The notes under the pieces were generated by a model. It did no database searches. It had not been told where the DNA came from and was given only the letters and a program-made list of their open reading frames with translations. From Serpula lacrymans var. lacrymans S7.9 (taxonomy: Eukaryota; Basidiomycota; Agaricomycetes; Boletales; Serpulaceae): DNA of 64,000 nucleotides. The DNA is taken from positions 506,049 to 570,048 of the forward strand of contig NW_006763298.1 of NCBI RefSeq assembly GCF_000218685.1, given 5' to 3'. Within the stretch, counting starts at the first letter, position 1. Each line of letters opens with the position of its first letter. Position numbers and translations under genes: made by a program. This document shows positions 53,994 to 64,000 of this stretch, piece by piece.

Positions 53994-56900
53994 CCCCTGT
54001 ATTTTACCTTGTAAAAAAAAAAAAAGAACTCCATTCCAGACTTCTTCTCTACTCTCAAGTTCACTACTCTGCTACTTGTGATCCAGTGTGGTCACAACAC
54101 TTCCCACTGCTACCACTGTTAACTGCTGTCATCGTCACTCGTCACTTTTTGAAAGTGATTGTCATCCCCTTCGATTAGAGTCCTTCTGAGCACTACAGTT
54201 TGTGCGTCAGGAGCCTGCTATCACTGGGAACCTCGTCACCTCGTCATCCTCGTCGTTCTCAAACCTACCTTGTGCTACCATTAGCAAGGTAGTGCTTGTC
54301 TATACTCGCCACAAAGCACCTATCTTCCTATAAATTCAACTATCCCTCCTCCTCAAAACCCACACTCATACACCTCTGGGTTTTACTTTGAAGGATCTTT
54401 ATACGTACCACCCCACGAACAACCAGACCACTCCACTATTCTAGGAGGCAAAGCCCATGAACAAGTTCCGTGGAATCTGGGAGGATTGTGTGTTAGTTTG
54501 TTTTGTGTGTGGTTTTCTAACAACAGTTCTCATCATCAACAGCGAGTCTCATCTTTCTACTGGCACTGATACACTTCAAGATTCTGGTTCTGAATCAATC
54601 AACCTACCCAATACCAGCATTCCAAAAAAAACCATTATGGCTTCCAAACAAAGCAATTGAGGGAAATCCAGAGCAACAAGATGATGAACTCAATGACCTC
54701 AAGACCTGGCATCAGCTTCTGAGCCCCATCGCCCTTGTCCTAGGGGTGGTATTACTTTTGCACTGCAGCGTCAGGGTGGCGAAGGTATATGGCGACAACA
54801 AAGTAGTCCCTGGATTAACATAAGCAAGAACGTCAATGCCATCATTGCCACTCTTTCATCCGCTCGTGGGGGCTCTGACACGCACAACCCAGAAGCTTGG
54901 CTCCTGAACGTCAAGTCTGCAATCCAGGAGGGAGCATATCTTGACAAATCACTCATGTCAGTTGTTGCTCGTTGCAAGGGACTTAGTGGCAAGGACATAG
55001 CCGTCAACTTTCTTCTGATGGTCAACCTTATGCAGCTTGTCACAAAATGTCAAAGGTAAGTACACTTGTCTTTCTCTCATATTCAACATTCTTTGCTCAT
55101 ATCTCAAATTGTAGTATCAAAATACGAACAGATCTCTCTCTCAATGGAATATACAATCAAGAAATTGCGCATCTGTCCAACAAACCCAGCAAAAGGATGT
55201 TCCAAGACTGGCATTCCACTGGAAGCAAGTTTGCAGCCCTTGCTGGTGGAGGCTCCATATATTTATTAGTACTTATTGCTAGTCTGGGTCTTCATGTTTC
55301 AGTTGCTGCCATGGAGGGCACTTCACCATGGGACCTTGCAAATTTGCTAAGAATGCCAAAGAAAGGTAAGAATTGAAGATAATCGCCTCTTGTATACCTC
55401 TTACAAGCTTTAAAAAGAAACTGTCAAGGGAAATTTAATTATCGACCACATCATTCCTACTATCAGTCGCATGCGCCTCTCTTTGCTTATTAGCATGGCA
55501 TCAATGTTCTCCCCGGCTATACTTGCGGAGCATCAGCTAGCCAATGAATTTGATTGCACAAATATCAGCTCTTCAGACCATTTTTTTGATTCTGTTATCT
55601 TCAAGTGCGTGCTATAGTTTTTAGCTTTATTGAAGTTTAATAGGATATCCTTGCTAATGAAAATATACCTAGTAATTTTGTCTTACTTAAGCGTGACTGT
55701 GTCGCCTGGCAGTCTTGCTACACTTTCACTATTTGCGCTGGTAATCCAGCTATCCCTCTGCACCAACTGGGTTACAACATGCTTGCACCATTGGAACACT
55801 CATTTCTGAGTAGGCCGTACAGTCCCCCATTAACTGACATCAATGAGGAAGAGGACTGTCCTCTTCCCAACTCCTATCCATCTCGCTTTCTCAGCGAGGA
55901 AAACACCACCACCATCCCTACATCGTATAATCATTCTTTGGCTGCAAACAAAGTCTTTCAGGCAGAACATGATCACAATGCCAATGTCCTGTGGACTGAG
56001 AAGGAAAGGGAACGAGCAGTAAGGGGCCATGTAGCAACAGACACTAATGACTTGCGAACACAGGTATGTGGCTACACATTGGGAGCCTTATCCGATCATT
56101 TACCTGAGTTATTGCTAGCTTCAGTCTCTGTATCAAGGCGGTGTAAAGGCTACATGTGGGACATACCTGAGGATCCCAGCAAGCGTCATTTTGGGGTAAG
56201 TTCATTGTACACTCAAGTGTTCAGTGCCTTATCAAACTTCTTGATATCAGCCAATCACTCAATATCCGCAACTCAGATGGCTCCCTCATGGTCTTTGTTT
56301 GCACATCCCTCCCTGACTGTATCCGCTCATCACTACAGCCAAAGCTCCTGGCTGCATTTGAGAACAACGAGCCGCCCACCCAGAAGCCTGGCCAACATGA
56401 TGAGGATGACATGTTTGAGGCGCTACACTTTTCCTGGTACAACCGTCACTGCACAATAGTAAGTACTGATACAGCCATGTTATTCCTTTCCAGCTGCCCA
56501 CTAACTTCCTTGAAAACCAGGGAGATGACGCTCCAACTGAGATTTCGCCTCTCATGTTAGAGAGGGAAGATGGACGTCGTACCAACTATTCCCAGATGAT
56601 CCCTTACCTGTCCAAGGAAATCAAAGATCACAGCACTATTTACCGGACTATCAAAGTTGTCTTTGCAGACCTATTCCATTGGATCCATGATGTGGTAAGC
56701 TTAAATATAGTACATTATTGTGGTATCTAATCTAATAATCACTCTATCCACAAGATTGAGCTTCAGCTGCCTGAGGAGTATAAGTTATTGGCTGAAGTTG
56801 CATCAATTTTGCCTGGCAACAATTTGTCTCCAATATTCCCCTTCCTTTCACTGGTGATTAACCTCAATGTCTCTACCAAAGGTCATTGAGATAGCAAAGA

Positions 56901-57263
56901 CAAGGACTTCTGTCTTGTCCTTCCTATTGGTAATTTCCAAGGTGGAGCCCTTGTCATGGTTGAAACAGGTCTGGTCTTGGAATTAAGGAAAGGTGACTTT
57001 GCCATCTTCAGATCTTGTGATATTACACACTTCAATCTGCAATACCAAGGCAAGAGAGCATTTTTTGTTTTCCATACTGACAAAGAGTTCTCTTCATGGG
57101 CAAACAATAGAAATGGATGAATATAGTTTGAATAGCTTAGCTTTTTGCACATTTTTTCTTTGTGAAGTTAGTATACTTTCAGATGCTCCCACGCCAAAAT
57201 TTGATGTGTGGTGATTTAGTCCTCCCTATGTATTGCAGGTTCATCATCCTCCTTATACTACTC

Positions 57264-58980
57264 ATGGCTAAAAAATCTGCTTCCAGTAAAACCAAATCTC
57301 AGAAGGGTAAGATTACAATAGATGCTGGGGAGTATGAGAGGCTTAAGGAAGTTGGGAAAGCTCAAACTAGGGCTGCCAGCAAAGCAGCTCAAAAGACATT
57401 TCTGGAGAGACAGTGTCAAGGTATTTGTTTTTTTAAATCTCCCATAAAATATTATATATTCTACTGATGCTATTTAGAAATCCTGAAACGTGCTGCTGAT
57501 ACTCTTGAGGAAGAGGATGAGGGGGAGGATGCCCCACTGCCACCCTCCCAGAAGCGTAGGCGTAGGAGGGAGGTAGTAGATGACCAGGATAAAGAGAATA
57601 ATAGTAACATGGTCCAGACTCCACCTTCAACTCAACCTAGATCCTGGAGGCCTATAGATAATGAAGATGAAGACGGGGGTGGGGATGACGATACAGATAC
57701 AGAAGAGTCTAGGAACACTGTTAGAGGGGATAGTGAACAAGAAAGTATGATTCCTTTATCTTGTATATCAAAGTTGTCTTTTATATAACGAGTATAGAGG
57801 AGGAGGATGGCAATCATTCCCAGATGCAAGGCAGAAAAGTGAGTATATCTATCTACTCTCAATAAAAGTCAACATCTTCACATATGTATATAGGACGCAC
57901 ACCAAGCTGGTAATATTGGTGAAAGCACTAGCACACCATCTTGTTTGCCATCTGCAGCTCTTTCTATTCAACCTTTCAGTCGCATATCAAGCACAGCAAT
58001 AGCTAGTGTATCTCCATCTTCTGCTATGACTAGGAAGCGCAAACCTACACTAGCTCTTTTCCCTCCTTCTTTGGCACAGCTAACTATAGAAGCCCATACT
58101 CAAATACGTCTTCATATCTCAACAAATGAAGGATTCCCGGCTTCTAATATACGCTCTGATATCTCATGGCAAATAATCACTGAAAGCTCCAAGATTAGCA
58201 ACAGCTTTGAATCCAAATTAAGGGAGGTTGAAGACAATGAAGTGTTGAAAATCTTCATGATGGATTATGTGAGTGTATTCTTTCATTGCCATGATTTGGT
58301 TTTAACTCTTGCTTGAATTTTTAAGTATGGTCTGATGGGGACCTTGATATCAAAGTGAGAACTATTTTTTTCTTCATTGTATTACAACTTATGGGTATCA
58401 GGGAAGAACCTATAACAAGCAAAAACCATTCTCAAACCCTATTTTCAATGATCTCATAAGAAACCAATGGTTTGGAAGAAAAGGTGAAGGAATTAGGTAT
58501 GCACATATTTTCAAAGGTATTCCTTTGTCTCTACTTGCACTGGTTGCCTCTGCAGTATGACTTTTTCAGACTTTTTCTTCGTACTCTTGAATATTTACTT
58601 ACTTATCCACTAGGTTGAGTGTGCTCTTAGAGCCTATAATAGTGGTGGTAAGAGCGTACAAGATTTTTCAGAGAATATGTTCAAAGCTAGGTGAGTTCTA
58701 ATCACATTTATAATAGTTCTGTCTAATCTTATTAGTAGATGGGGATTCTACTTTGAGAAGCTCCCTGCACTCCAGAAGTGTTGCCCTGGTTGGATGACTC
58801 AAATGAGGAATAATCTTTACAAAAGCATTTTGTAGGTGGTATATATCTACTGCCTATCACTTAGCTAATGTGAAATATATATACAGACAATCAGCCAATC
58901 TTCAATATCTTAATCAAAAACCTCAAGACAAAAATTATGGGATTGACTTTGATGCTTTAGAGGAAACTATGGTAGTATAA
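57264..58980 (+). CDS. Second DUF6532-type protein
   Basis: Exon-by-exon: MAKKSASSKTKSQKGKITID (57264); an acidic and basic region with SQKRRRRREVVDDQDKENN (57550); TRKRKPTLALFPPSLAQL (58030); the DUF6532 start LTIEAHTQIRLHISTNEGFP; ISWQIITESSKISNSFESKL; NKQKPFSNPIFNDLIRNQWF (58420); IRYAHIFKGIPLSLLALVAS; VECALRAYNSGGKSVQDFSE (58618); GFYFEKLPALQKCCPGWMTQ (58748); and a last exon DALEETMVV ending at TAA 58978. Seven or eight introns of ~45-60 bp are needed, and most have GT...AG with a preserved frame. The basic tracts suggest a nuclear protein. It starts about 145 bp after the TET/JBP remnant in the same direction. It is related to 9461-11481 but clearly diverged. Confidence 0.6.
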
Positions 58981-59056
58981 GTACTCTGTTAGTAGTAAAG
59001 TCTATTCATAGTCTAGATTGTTTGATTCTTTTAATGATATTGTGCATTTTTGATAT

Positions 59057-59471
59057 TGTAACAACCAAGAGTTAGTTACTCTGGTGCACACTAAGACAAA
59101 CTATAAAGGTAGTGATGAGGGAGTGGTTACCCCTTAGGTAGGACTAAGTTGATTGTTGGTATACAACAGGAGGACTTGCTGAGGAGTCTCCTTGATCTAT
59201 TGGGGTATTTATACTACTACAAGCTATTTGTACATGTATACTGTACAGTTGATGGAGGCAGTGGCTGATGATGTCAGAGGGTGCAGCCCGTGTGACCAGC
59301 TCCACTGCATGAGTAATTTGTAGCTATAAATAAAGAAAAGCAGTGTAGCGCGAGAAAAGCGGAGTTTGAACAAAGGAAAGTGCCGCATGGCACAGAGTGT
59401 GAACTACAGTAAAAGGTTAAAGTGGAGAATGAAAATTAAAGGAAAGGTCCAAAAATTGTGTTATCATAACA
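59057..59471 (-). repeat. Solo LTR C5
   Basis: 415 bp, TGTAACAACC...TCATAACA, with perfect duplication GATAT (59052-59056, 59472-59476). Its right flank is the start of repeat H, exactly as at LTR C4. Confidence 0.93.
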
Positions 59472-59723
59472 GATATTACTTTTGATATTACGCATTTCTT
59501 GCATTACCCTTGAAGTTATAATCGCAATAAATGTCCAAATAATTGATCTAATCTATAGGTACATATGAAACAAGGTGAAAGCTATAAAACTTGTATTACA
59601 GCTATTTTTTCTATAAAGACTATAAAACCTAGGCAAAAGCTATAATTAGTTGGCTTGACTATAAAAGTAAAAAAAGATCCCCAGCATCTATAACAGCTAT
59701 AATAGCTTTTGGTCATCTATAAG

Positions 59724-60759
59724 TGTAAGGAATCAATTTTTCTTATTGCATTCCCATCATGTTGTGGTTATCCAATTCATTCCCTGTCACTCCTCTTGCT
59801 CTTGGACTAGAGATTACAGCCGGTATCTTATTACTTTTATCCTTTTTCTTCTTATTCTCCATTCATACTCACGTCCTATTGTACTTACAACAAAGGAGAA
59901 CTGTTGTAGACCCTCAAGAAGATATCCAAATGACATAGCAATGATCCAGTGCTATGTCTGGGAATACTTCAGAGGGATATTGATAAGCGAGGAAGGCTGT
60001 GAGTCAGCGCCTTCTCATGGGCTTACTGATACAACCAATTGCACATCTCTTACCAATACTTTCTCTCATATGATTAGTAAATACAATAGATTGGACCACT
60101 TTCTCTTTCTTTTCCTATTGGTTAGTCAATTGGTCAGACTCTTCCCTTTCTCGGTCTGTGTTACGATAACACAATTTTCGGACCTTTCCTTTATTTTCAT
60201 TCTCCGCTTTAACCTTGTACTTTAGCTTTCACACATGGTGCCACGCGTCACTTCCCCTTTTGTCCAAACTCCTCTTTCTCGCGCCACATTGCCTTTCTTC
60301 TTATTTTAGACACAACTCTCTTGCACAGTGGAGCTGGCCATGCGGGCTAGGCCCCATGACATCATCAGCCACTGTCTCTATCAACTGTATAGTACACATG
60401 TACAAACAACCCTGTAGTAGTATATATACCCCAATAGATCCAGGAGACTCCTCAGCGAGTCCTCCTGTTGTTAACCAACAAACTCACTGCAGTCTAAGGG
60501 GTAACCACTCCCATCATCTTCTTTATAGTGTAAATCTGTGTGCGCCAGAGTAAGTCACTCTTGGTTGTTACAGTCTGACCCTTGTTGTTCACTATATAAA
60601 GAAGTACATACTCGATGTATTATTCTTTAGTTCAATATTGGTTTGGATTTGCACCTATATCAATACTCTTCAACTCTCATACCCTGCTTCACTGCCTTTC
60701 AGCAAGGACTTGACCAGGCATTGTGTTTTGTTATATAGCTTCATATTTGTTGCCTAACA
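59724..60759 (+). repeat. Solo LTR B1 (with a nested LTR C7)
   Basis: TGTAAGGAATC...TTGCCTAACA, duplication ATAAG (59719-59723, 60760-60764). TATATAAA lies near 60594. LTR C7 is inserted at 60159-60572; without it the LTR is about 617 bp. Confidence 0.9.
60159..60572 (+). repeat. Solo LTR C7 nested in LTR B1
   Basis: 414 bp, TGTTACGATAAC...GGTTGTTACA, the reverse orientation of the other C LTRs. Duplication GTCTG (60154-60158, 60573-60577) is perfect. Confidence 0.93.
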
Positions 60760-60895
60760 ATAAGAGCCTATATGTGGCTCTACAAATGCCAGAGGTTTTA
60801 TAACAGGTCTGACAATTATGACAACTTTATAAGCACCTATAAGCAAGTATAGCTCTGTATTTGCTCTATATAGCTACCCCCATTTTTCCTGATGT

Positions 60896-61630
60896 AGCAA
60901 AGGATACCTCTAGCCCTAGAGCCAGAGGTGTGATGTGTCAGGCAACAAATACGAAGCTATATAACAAAGCACAATGCCTGGTCAAGTCCTTGCTGGAAGG
61001 CGGTGAATCAGGGTATGAGAATGAAGAGTATCGGTATGAGCGCAAATCCAAACTAATATTGAACTAGAGAACAATACATCGAGTATGTACCTCTTTATAT
61101 AGTGAACGGCAATGGTCAGACCGAGAAAGGGAAGAACTGAGAAAGTGGTCTGACCAGCTAGCTAACCAATAAGAAAAAAGGAGAAGGTGGTCCGATCTAT
61201 CATATTTACTAATTGTATGAGAAAATGTATTGGTAAGGGATGTGTGATTGGCTGTATCAGTAAGCCCATGAGAAGGCGCTGACTCACAACCTTCTTCACT
61301 TATCAATATTCCTCCGAAGTATTCCCAGACATAGCACTGGATCATGGCTATGTCATCTGGATATCTTCTCGAGGGTCGACAACAAGTCTACCTCGTCGTA
61401 GGTACGATAGGACGTGAGTGTGAATAGAGAATAAGAAGAAAAAGGATAAAAGTAATAAGACACCTGCTGTAATCTCTAGTCCAAGGGCAAGAGGAGTGAC
61501 GGGGATCGAGTCTGCTAACCACGACATGACGGGAATGCGATAAGAAAAATTGATTCCTCACATGATGGGGAAAGTGTTTGAGAACCAAGACATGGAACAA
61601 AAAGATAAGAAAATGTAAATGGTCCTTACA
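60896..61630 (-). repeat. LTR A fragment interrupted by LTR B2
   Basis: 60896-60930 (GCAAAGGATACCTCTAGCCC) and 61568-61630 (GAGAACCAAGACAT...GGTCCTTACA) match the end of LTR A. The two parts are separated by LTR B2, and the left side is truncated by repeat H. Confidence 0.85.
60936..61562 (-). repeat. Solo LTR B2
   Basis: 627 bp, TGTCAGGCAAC...GATTCCTCACA, inverse of B1, flanked by TGATG (60931-60935, 61563-61567). Minus-strand TATATAAA near 61095. U3 arms lie at 61113-61122 and 61146-61156. Confidence 0.92.
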
Positions 61631-62174
61631 GGTGCAGTGAGTGTATGTCCAACATGTAGGGAAGCTCTTAAAGCCGCACTGCTCCTTACAGAATACATGA
61701 CAGAGCAAGATGGCCCATTGGCATGAAAGCTGGAGGGGTTTCTGGCTTCATTCTGCCATCAGTTGCACTTGGATGAGTTTGAAGCAATGGTTCTAAGCCT
61801 TCTTACTCATTATTTTCCTCATACCTATTTACTAATCTTCAGTGTATTCAGTCGCTATAATTCAATTTATGCCATTATGACCATTTTTTTCATACATCTC
61901 TGCCATCCCATAACTTGTGACAACCCATAGATTTTGAGCTGTCCTGACCGCTATGGGATATGACAAGTTTGACTGTATTGAAATCTTTTAGGTTATTTTT
62001 GTTGTATTCATAAATCTCATAGTTCCCATCAATATCCTCTGCATCTTACATGACAGAGTATATAGCACAAATACCACATTTAATTTATTTGAACATGCAC
62101 TATTATCAAGACTCCCACTATCAATGCTTTCCTGAATGTCAGAGTCGTTATTTACCTCCATATTTCTCTTGTAG
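61631..62174 (+). other. Intergenic stretch upstream of NOC1
   Basis: A/T-rich, no supportable gene, no mobile-element ends recognised after LTR A. It may contain the NOC1 promoter and possibly missing 5' coding sequence. Confidence 0.4.
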
Positions 62175-64000
62175 ATGTATTTGAATGTACAAAGATCTGC
62201 AGTGATTCCATGGTCACTGATATTCATTGGGTTTGGACGTGCTGTCGCCAAATCTTGCGCCACTCGTGTTTTGCTCAACAAAAATGTCGGTGTATGGGAT
62301 GATTATATAATACATTTTTTCAAGAGTCTGAATCGACCTCAATCTTCTGTGGAGGACAGTATGCCTCCCAGATCTACCAAATCTCCTCCAATGGTGGTCG
62401 AACTGTCATCGCAGTGGTATGAATCAGTACCTCCGTTGTCTGCTTCTTCTGCCCCGTTGCCCACCGTTAGCTCGACGCAGCTTGCCTCCCTTATGGATCG
62501 TGCATCCTCACTTCATTCATCCGCGACCTCTACATATCAGTCTCATTCCTCTTCCACATTGACATCTTCAAAGTCAGAGTACTCTTTTCTGCAGAAGATC
62601 TTGCAGTCTGGCACTCTGTCCGATAGGCTTAGCGCATTGACCCTGCTTGTGCAAAGCAGCCCAGTATATAATATCAAGGCCCTGGAAACCCTCAAAGGGA
62701 TGGCAGAAAGAGGAAAGGGAAAGGGTGGAAGAGAGGAGAGCTTGAAGGCCTTAAGATGCATAGTGGATTGGTGGGTTGGTGGTGGTGGGCCAAGTAGGAA
62801 GCTCAAGTAAGTTTCGCGACCAATGTCAGACGCAAGTCGAGACTAAATATACGCGTAGATATTTCCGTGATCAACCTCTGCTACATCCTTCAGTGACCGA
62901 TCAACATCTGTTGCTTTGGTATTTTGAGGATTGGTTGAAGAAGTTCTTCTTTTCTATCCTGCAGATCCTCGAGGTTCGTCTCTATTCGATTAGTCCGCAG
63001 AGTAAGCTGACGCCTTTATCATTAGACCTTATCTTTGGACCCATTATCATATGTGAGGATGCAAGCTCTGTCTCTCATACACAATCTTCTTCTTGAAAAG
63101 CCCGAGCAAGAGCACAATCTTTTACGCCTCCTGGTTAACAAGTTGGTATGTGTCCTGTCCTTTTTAGATGTTAGTTACCTATATTCACCATCAACTTGTA
63201 ATAGGGCGACACTGAAAAATCCGTCTGCTCACGCGTCTCATACCACCTTCTTCAACTTCTTCAACTACACCCATTCATGAAAGCTATCATTGTGCGAGAA
63301 ATGACTTCATTGATCCTCCGCCCACCTTCTTCTGCACCTTCCGTGACTGCGCCATCTTCTAATACTCATATCCGCTTTACTGATGAAGCTCCTAAATCTA
63401 AATCCAAATCTCAGCCAGCGCCTCAACCAAAAAAGACCGGAAACGATCATGCTAGATACTATGCGACTATCACGTTCAATCAGATCGTGTTTGGCCCTGG
63501 CGACAGAGAGGTAGCTCTCCAAATTATTGACGTCTACTTTCAGATGTTCAAGGACTTGCTTGGCGAAGGAAGCGGTCTCGACGAACCAGAGCCAGTAGCG
63601 ACTGTTGCTGGTGACGAAGGCAAGGAAAAGAAGAAGGGCAAAAAAGAGAGAGATTCCAAGGGTAAAGGTAAAGTGAAGCCGAAAAATGCTGCAGTCGAGG
63701 TCGGGGCAGGTGGCTTCACAGAAGTGGAAGATGCCCACTCAAAATTGATTTCTGCCATATTGGCTGGAGTCAATCGCGCATTGCCTTACGCAAAACTAAG
63801 CGCTACCGACGTTAGGTGGGTCATGATTTGTCAACTAATAGCTCTGACGCTGAAAACAATATTCTCGTCAGCTTGAATAAACATATCGACACTCTTTTCC
63901 TAATTACGCACACCTCAACCTTCAACATATCTTTGCAAGCCCTCGTCCTTATCCAACAGATATCTTTTACGCTCTCATCCAATCGCCCACAAACTCCTTC
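62175..64000 (+). CDS. NOC1: NOC1/MAK21 ribosome-biogenesis protein, 5' part
   Basis: Exons: 62175-62806, 62859-62973, 63026-63146, 63205-63815, 63872 to the edge. All four introns are GT-AG, ~50-58 bp, with frame preserved. Diagnostic text: ILQSGTLSDRLSALTLLVQS, ALETLKGMAERGKGKGGREE, LKYFRDQPLLHPSVTDQHLL, YVRMQALSLIHNLLLEKPEQ, HARYYATITFNQIVFGPGDR, a K/E-rich loop, and ILAGVNRALPYAKLSATDV. Noc1/Mak21 works with Noc2 in early 60S pre-ribosome assembly in the nucleolus. The C-terminal CBF/Mak21 domain lies mostly beyond the window. The true start is uncertain: 62175 is the first in-frame ATG, 62361 (MPPRSTKSPPMVVE) is an alternative, and the usual lysine-rich N-terminus is not visible, so an upstream exon may be missing or lost. 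Confidence 0.88.

Larger units (their letters stand above)
52729..54541 (+). mobile_element. E4: best-preserved E-type element
   Basis: 1,813 bp, TGTCATGCACC...CATCATCAACA, flanked by GCGA (52725-52728, 54542-54545). It has an intact 243-codon ORF (52844-53575), AATAAA (53695-53700) and TATATAAA (53986-53993). It splits the TET/JBP-type gene. Confidence 0.88.
52360..57118 (+). pseudogene. TET/JBP-type 2-oxoglutarate Fe(II) dioxygenase, broken
   Basis: Exons before E4 include YLVEILNGIQDLPEGLVDFQ (about 52385-52440; membership of this gene is probable, not certain). After E4: NVNAIIATLSSARGGSD (54815), LSGKDIAVNFLLMVNLMQL, GNLIIDHIIPTISRMRLSL (55430), a D/E-rich stretch to 56063, IRNSDGSLMVFVCTSLPDCI (56267), MIPYLSKEIKDHSTIYRTIK (56595) and the double-stranded beta-helix core 56760-57118. 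The core shows the HxD iron-binding position (56884-56892), GGALVMVETGLVLELRKGD, ITHFNL with the distal H (57028-57030) and GKRAFFVFHTD with the 2-oxoglutarate R (57055-57057). A TGA (56887-56889) replaces the codon between H and D. This matches fungal TET/JBP proteins, which oxidise 5-methylcytosine and are often linked to KDZ transposons. E4 and the TGA make it non-functional here. Confidence 0.75.
59472..60894 (+). repeat. Repeat H, copy 2, interrupted by LTR B1
   Basis: 59472-59718 and 60765-60894 together match 42455-42832. The second part runs to TTTTTCCTGATGTA and abuts an LTR A fragment. LTR B1 sits between, flanked by ATAAG. Confidence 0.8.

Noticed and set aside
1..64000. tRNA, rRNA or CRISPR array
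   Set aside because: No cloverleaf-compatible B-box context, rRNA core motif or regularly spaced direct repeat with unique spacers was seen. The only tandem array is the minisatellite in G.

Overview
The window is a repeat-dense piece of a basidiomycete genome, almost certainly an Agaricomycete. The evidence is 39-60 nt introns with CTAAC-like branch sites, a FunK1 fungal protein kinase, two DUF6532-type proteins, Plavaka and KDZ (Kyakuja-Dileera-Zisupton) transposases, a TET/JBP-type dioxygenase and chromodomain Ty3/gypsy retrotransposons. The species cannot be fixed from sequence alone. No tRNA, rRNA, CRISPR or prokaryotic signal was seen. All assignments come from reading motifs, not from database searches.

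Layout. (1) 1-9212: a divergent gene start at the left edge, then a host gene split by an apparently young Ty3/gypsy chromovirus (element A, 508-8534; 697-bp LTRs that look identical; 5-bp target duplication CTTAT). (2) 9461-15139: two apparently intact host genes, an RG-rich DUF6532-type protein and a FunK1 kinase. (3) 15228-26471: a Plavaka transposase gene interrupted by a ~7.9-kb KDZ transposon that carries its transposase and two or three accessory genes. (4) 26500-50001: layered LTR retrotransposons. Gypsy element D is split by a 16.3-kb composite of gypsy element C (LTRs 32192-32589 and 48077-48494; duplication TCTTG). The composite is itself broken by two ~1.8-kb E elements, solo C LTRs, a 4-kb inverted-repeat DNA element (G) and a second C leader-gag copy. 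(5) 50002-58980: two more E copies, another solo LTR, a decayed TET/JBP gene (cut by E4 and carrying a stop inside its HxD motif), and a second DUF6532 gene. (6) 59057-61630: nested solo LTRs of families A, B and C, each datable by its target duplication. (7) 61631-64000: the 5' part of NOC1/MAK21, an essential ribosome-assembly gene, running off the right edge.

How it fits together. The functional host genes are probably the DUF6532 protein, FunK1, NOC1 and perhaps the second DUF6532 gene. Most of the rest is mobile DNA. Old copies are CpG-poor, and several key lesions look like CpG-to-TpG/CpA transitions (YxDD to YxDN in two polymerases, CGA to TGA in the TET gene), while young element A is CpG-rich. 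This suggests cytosine methylation acting on repeats. The least familiar feature is element E: it has the form of a very long LTR (TG...CA ends, 4-bp duplications, a TATA box about two thirds along), yet carries its own ORF and polyadenylation signal in the U3 position. Element A is also unusual in having a long open frame upstream of gag.
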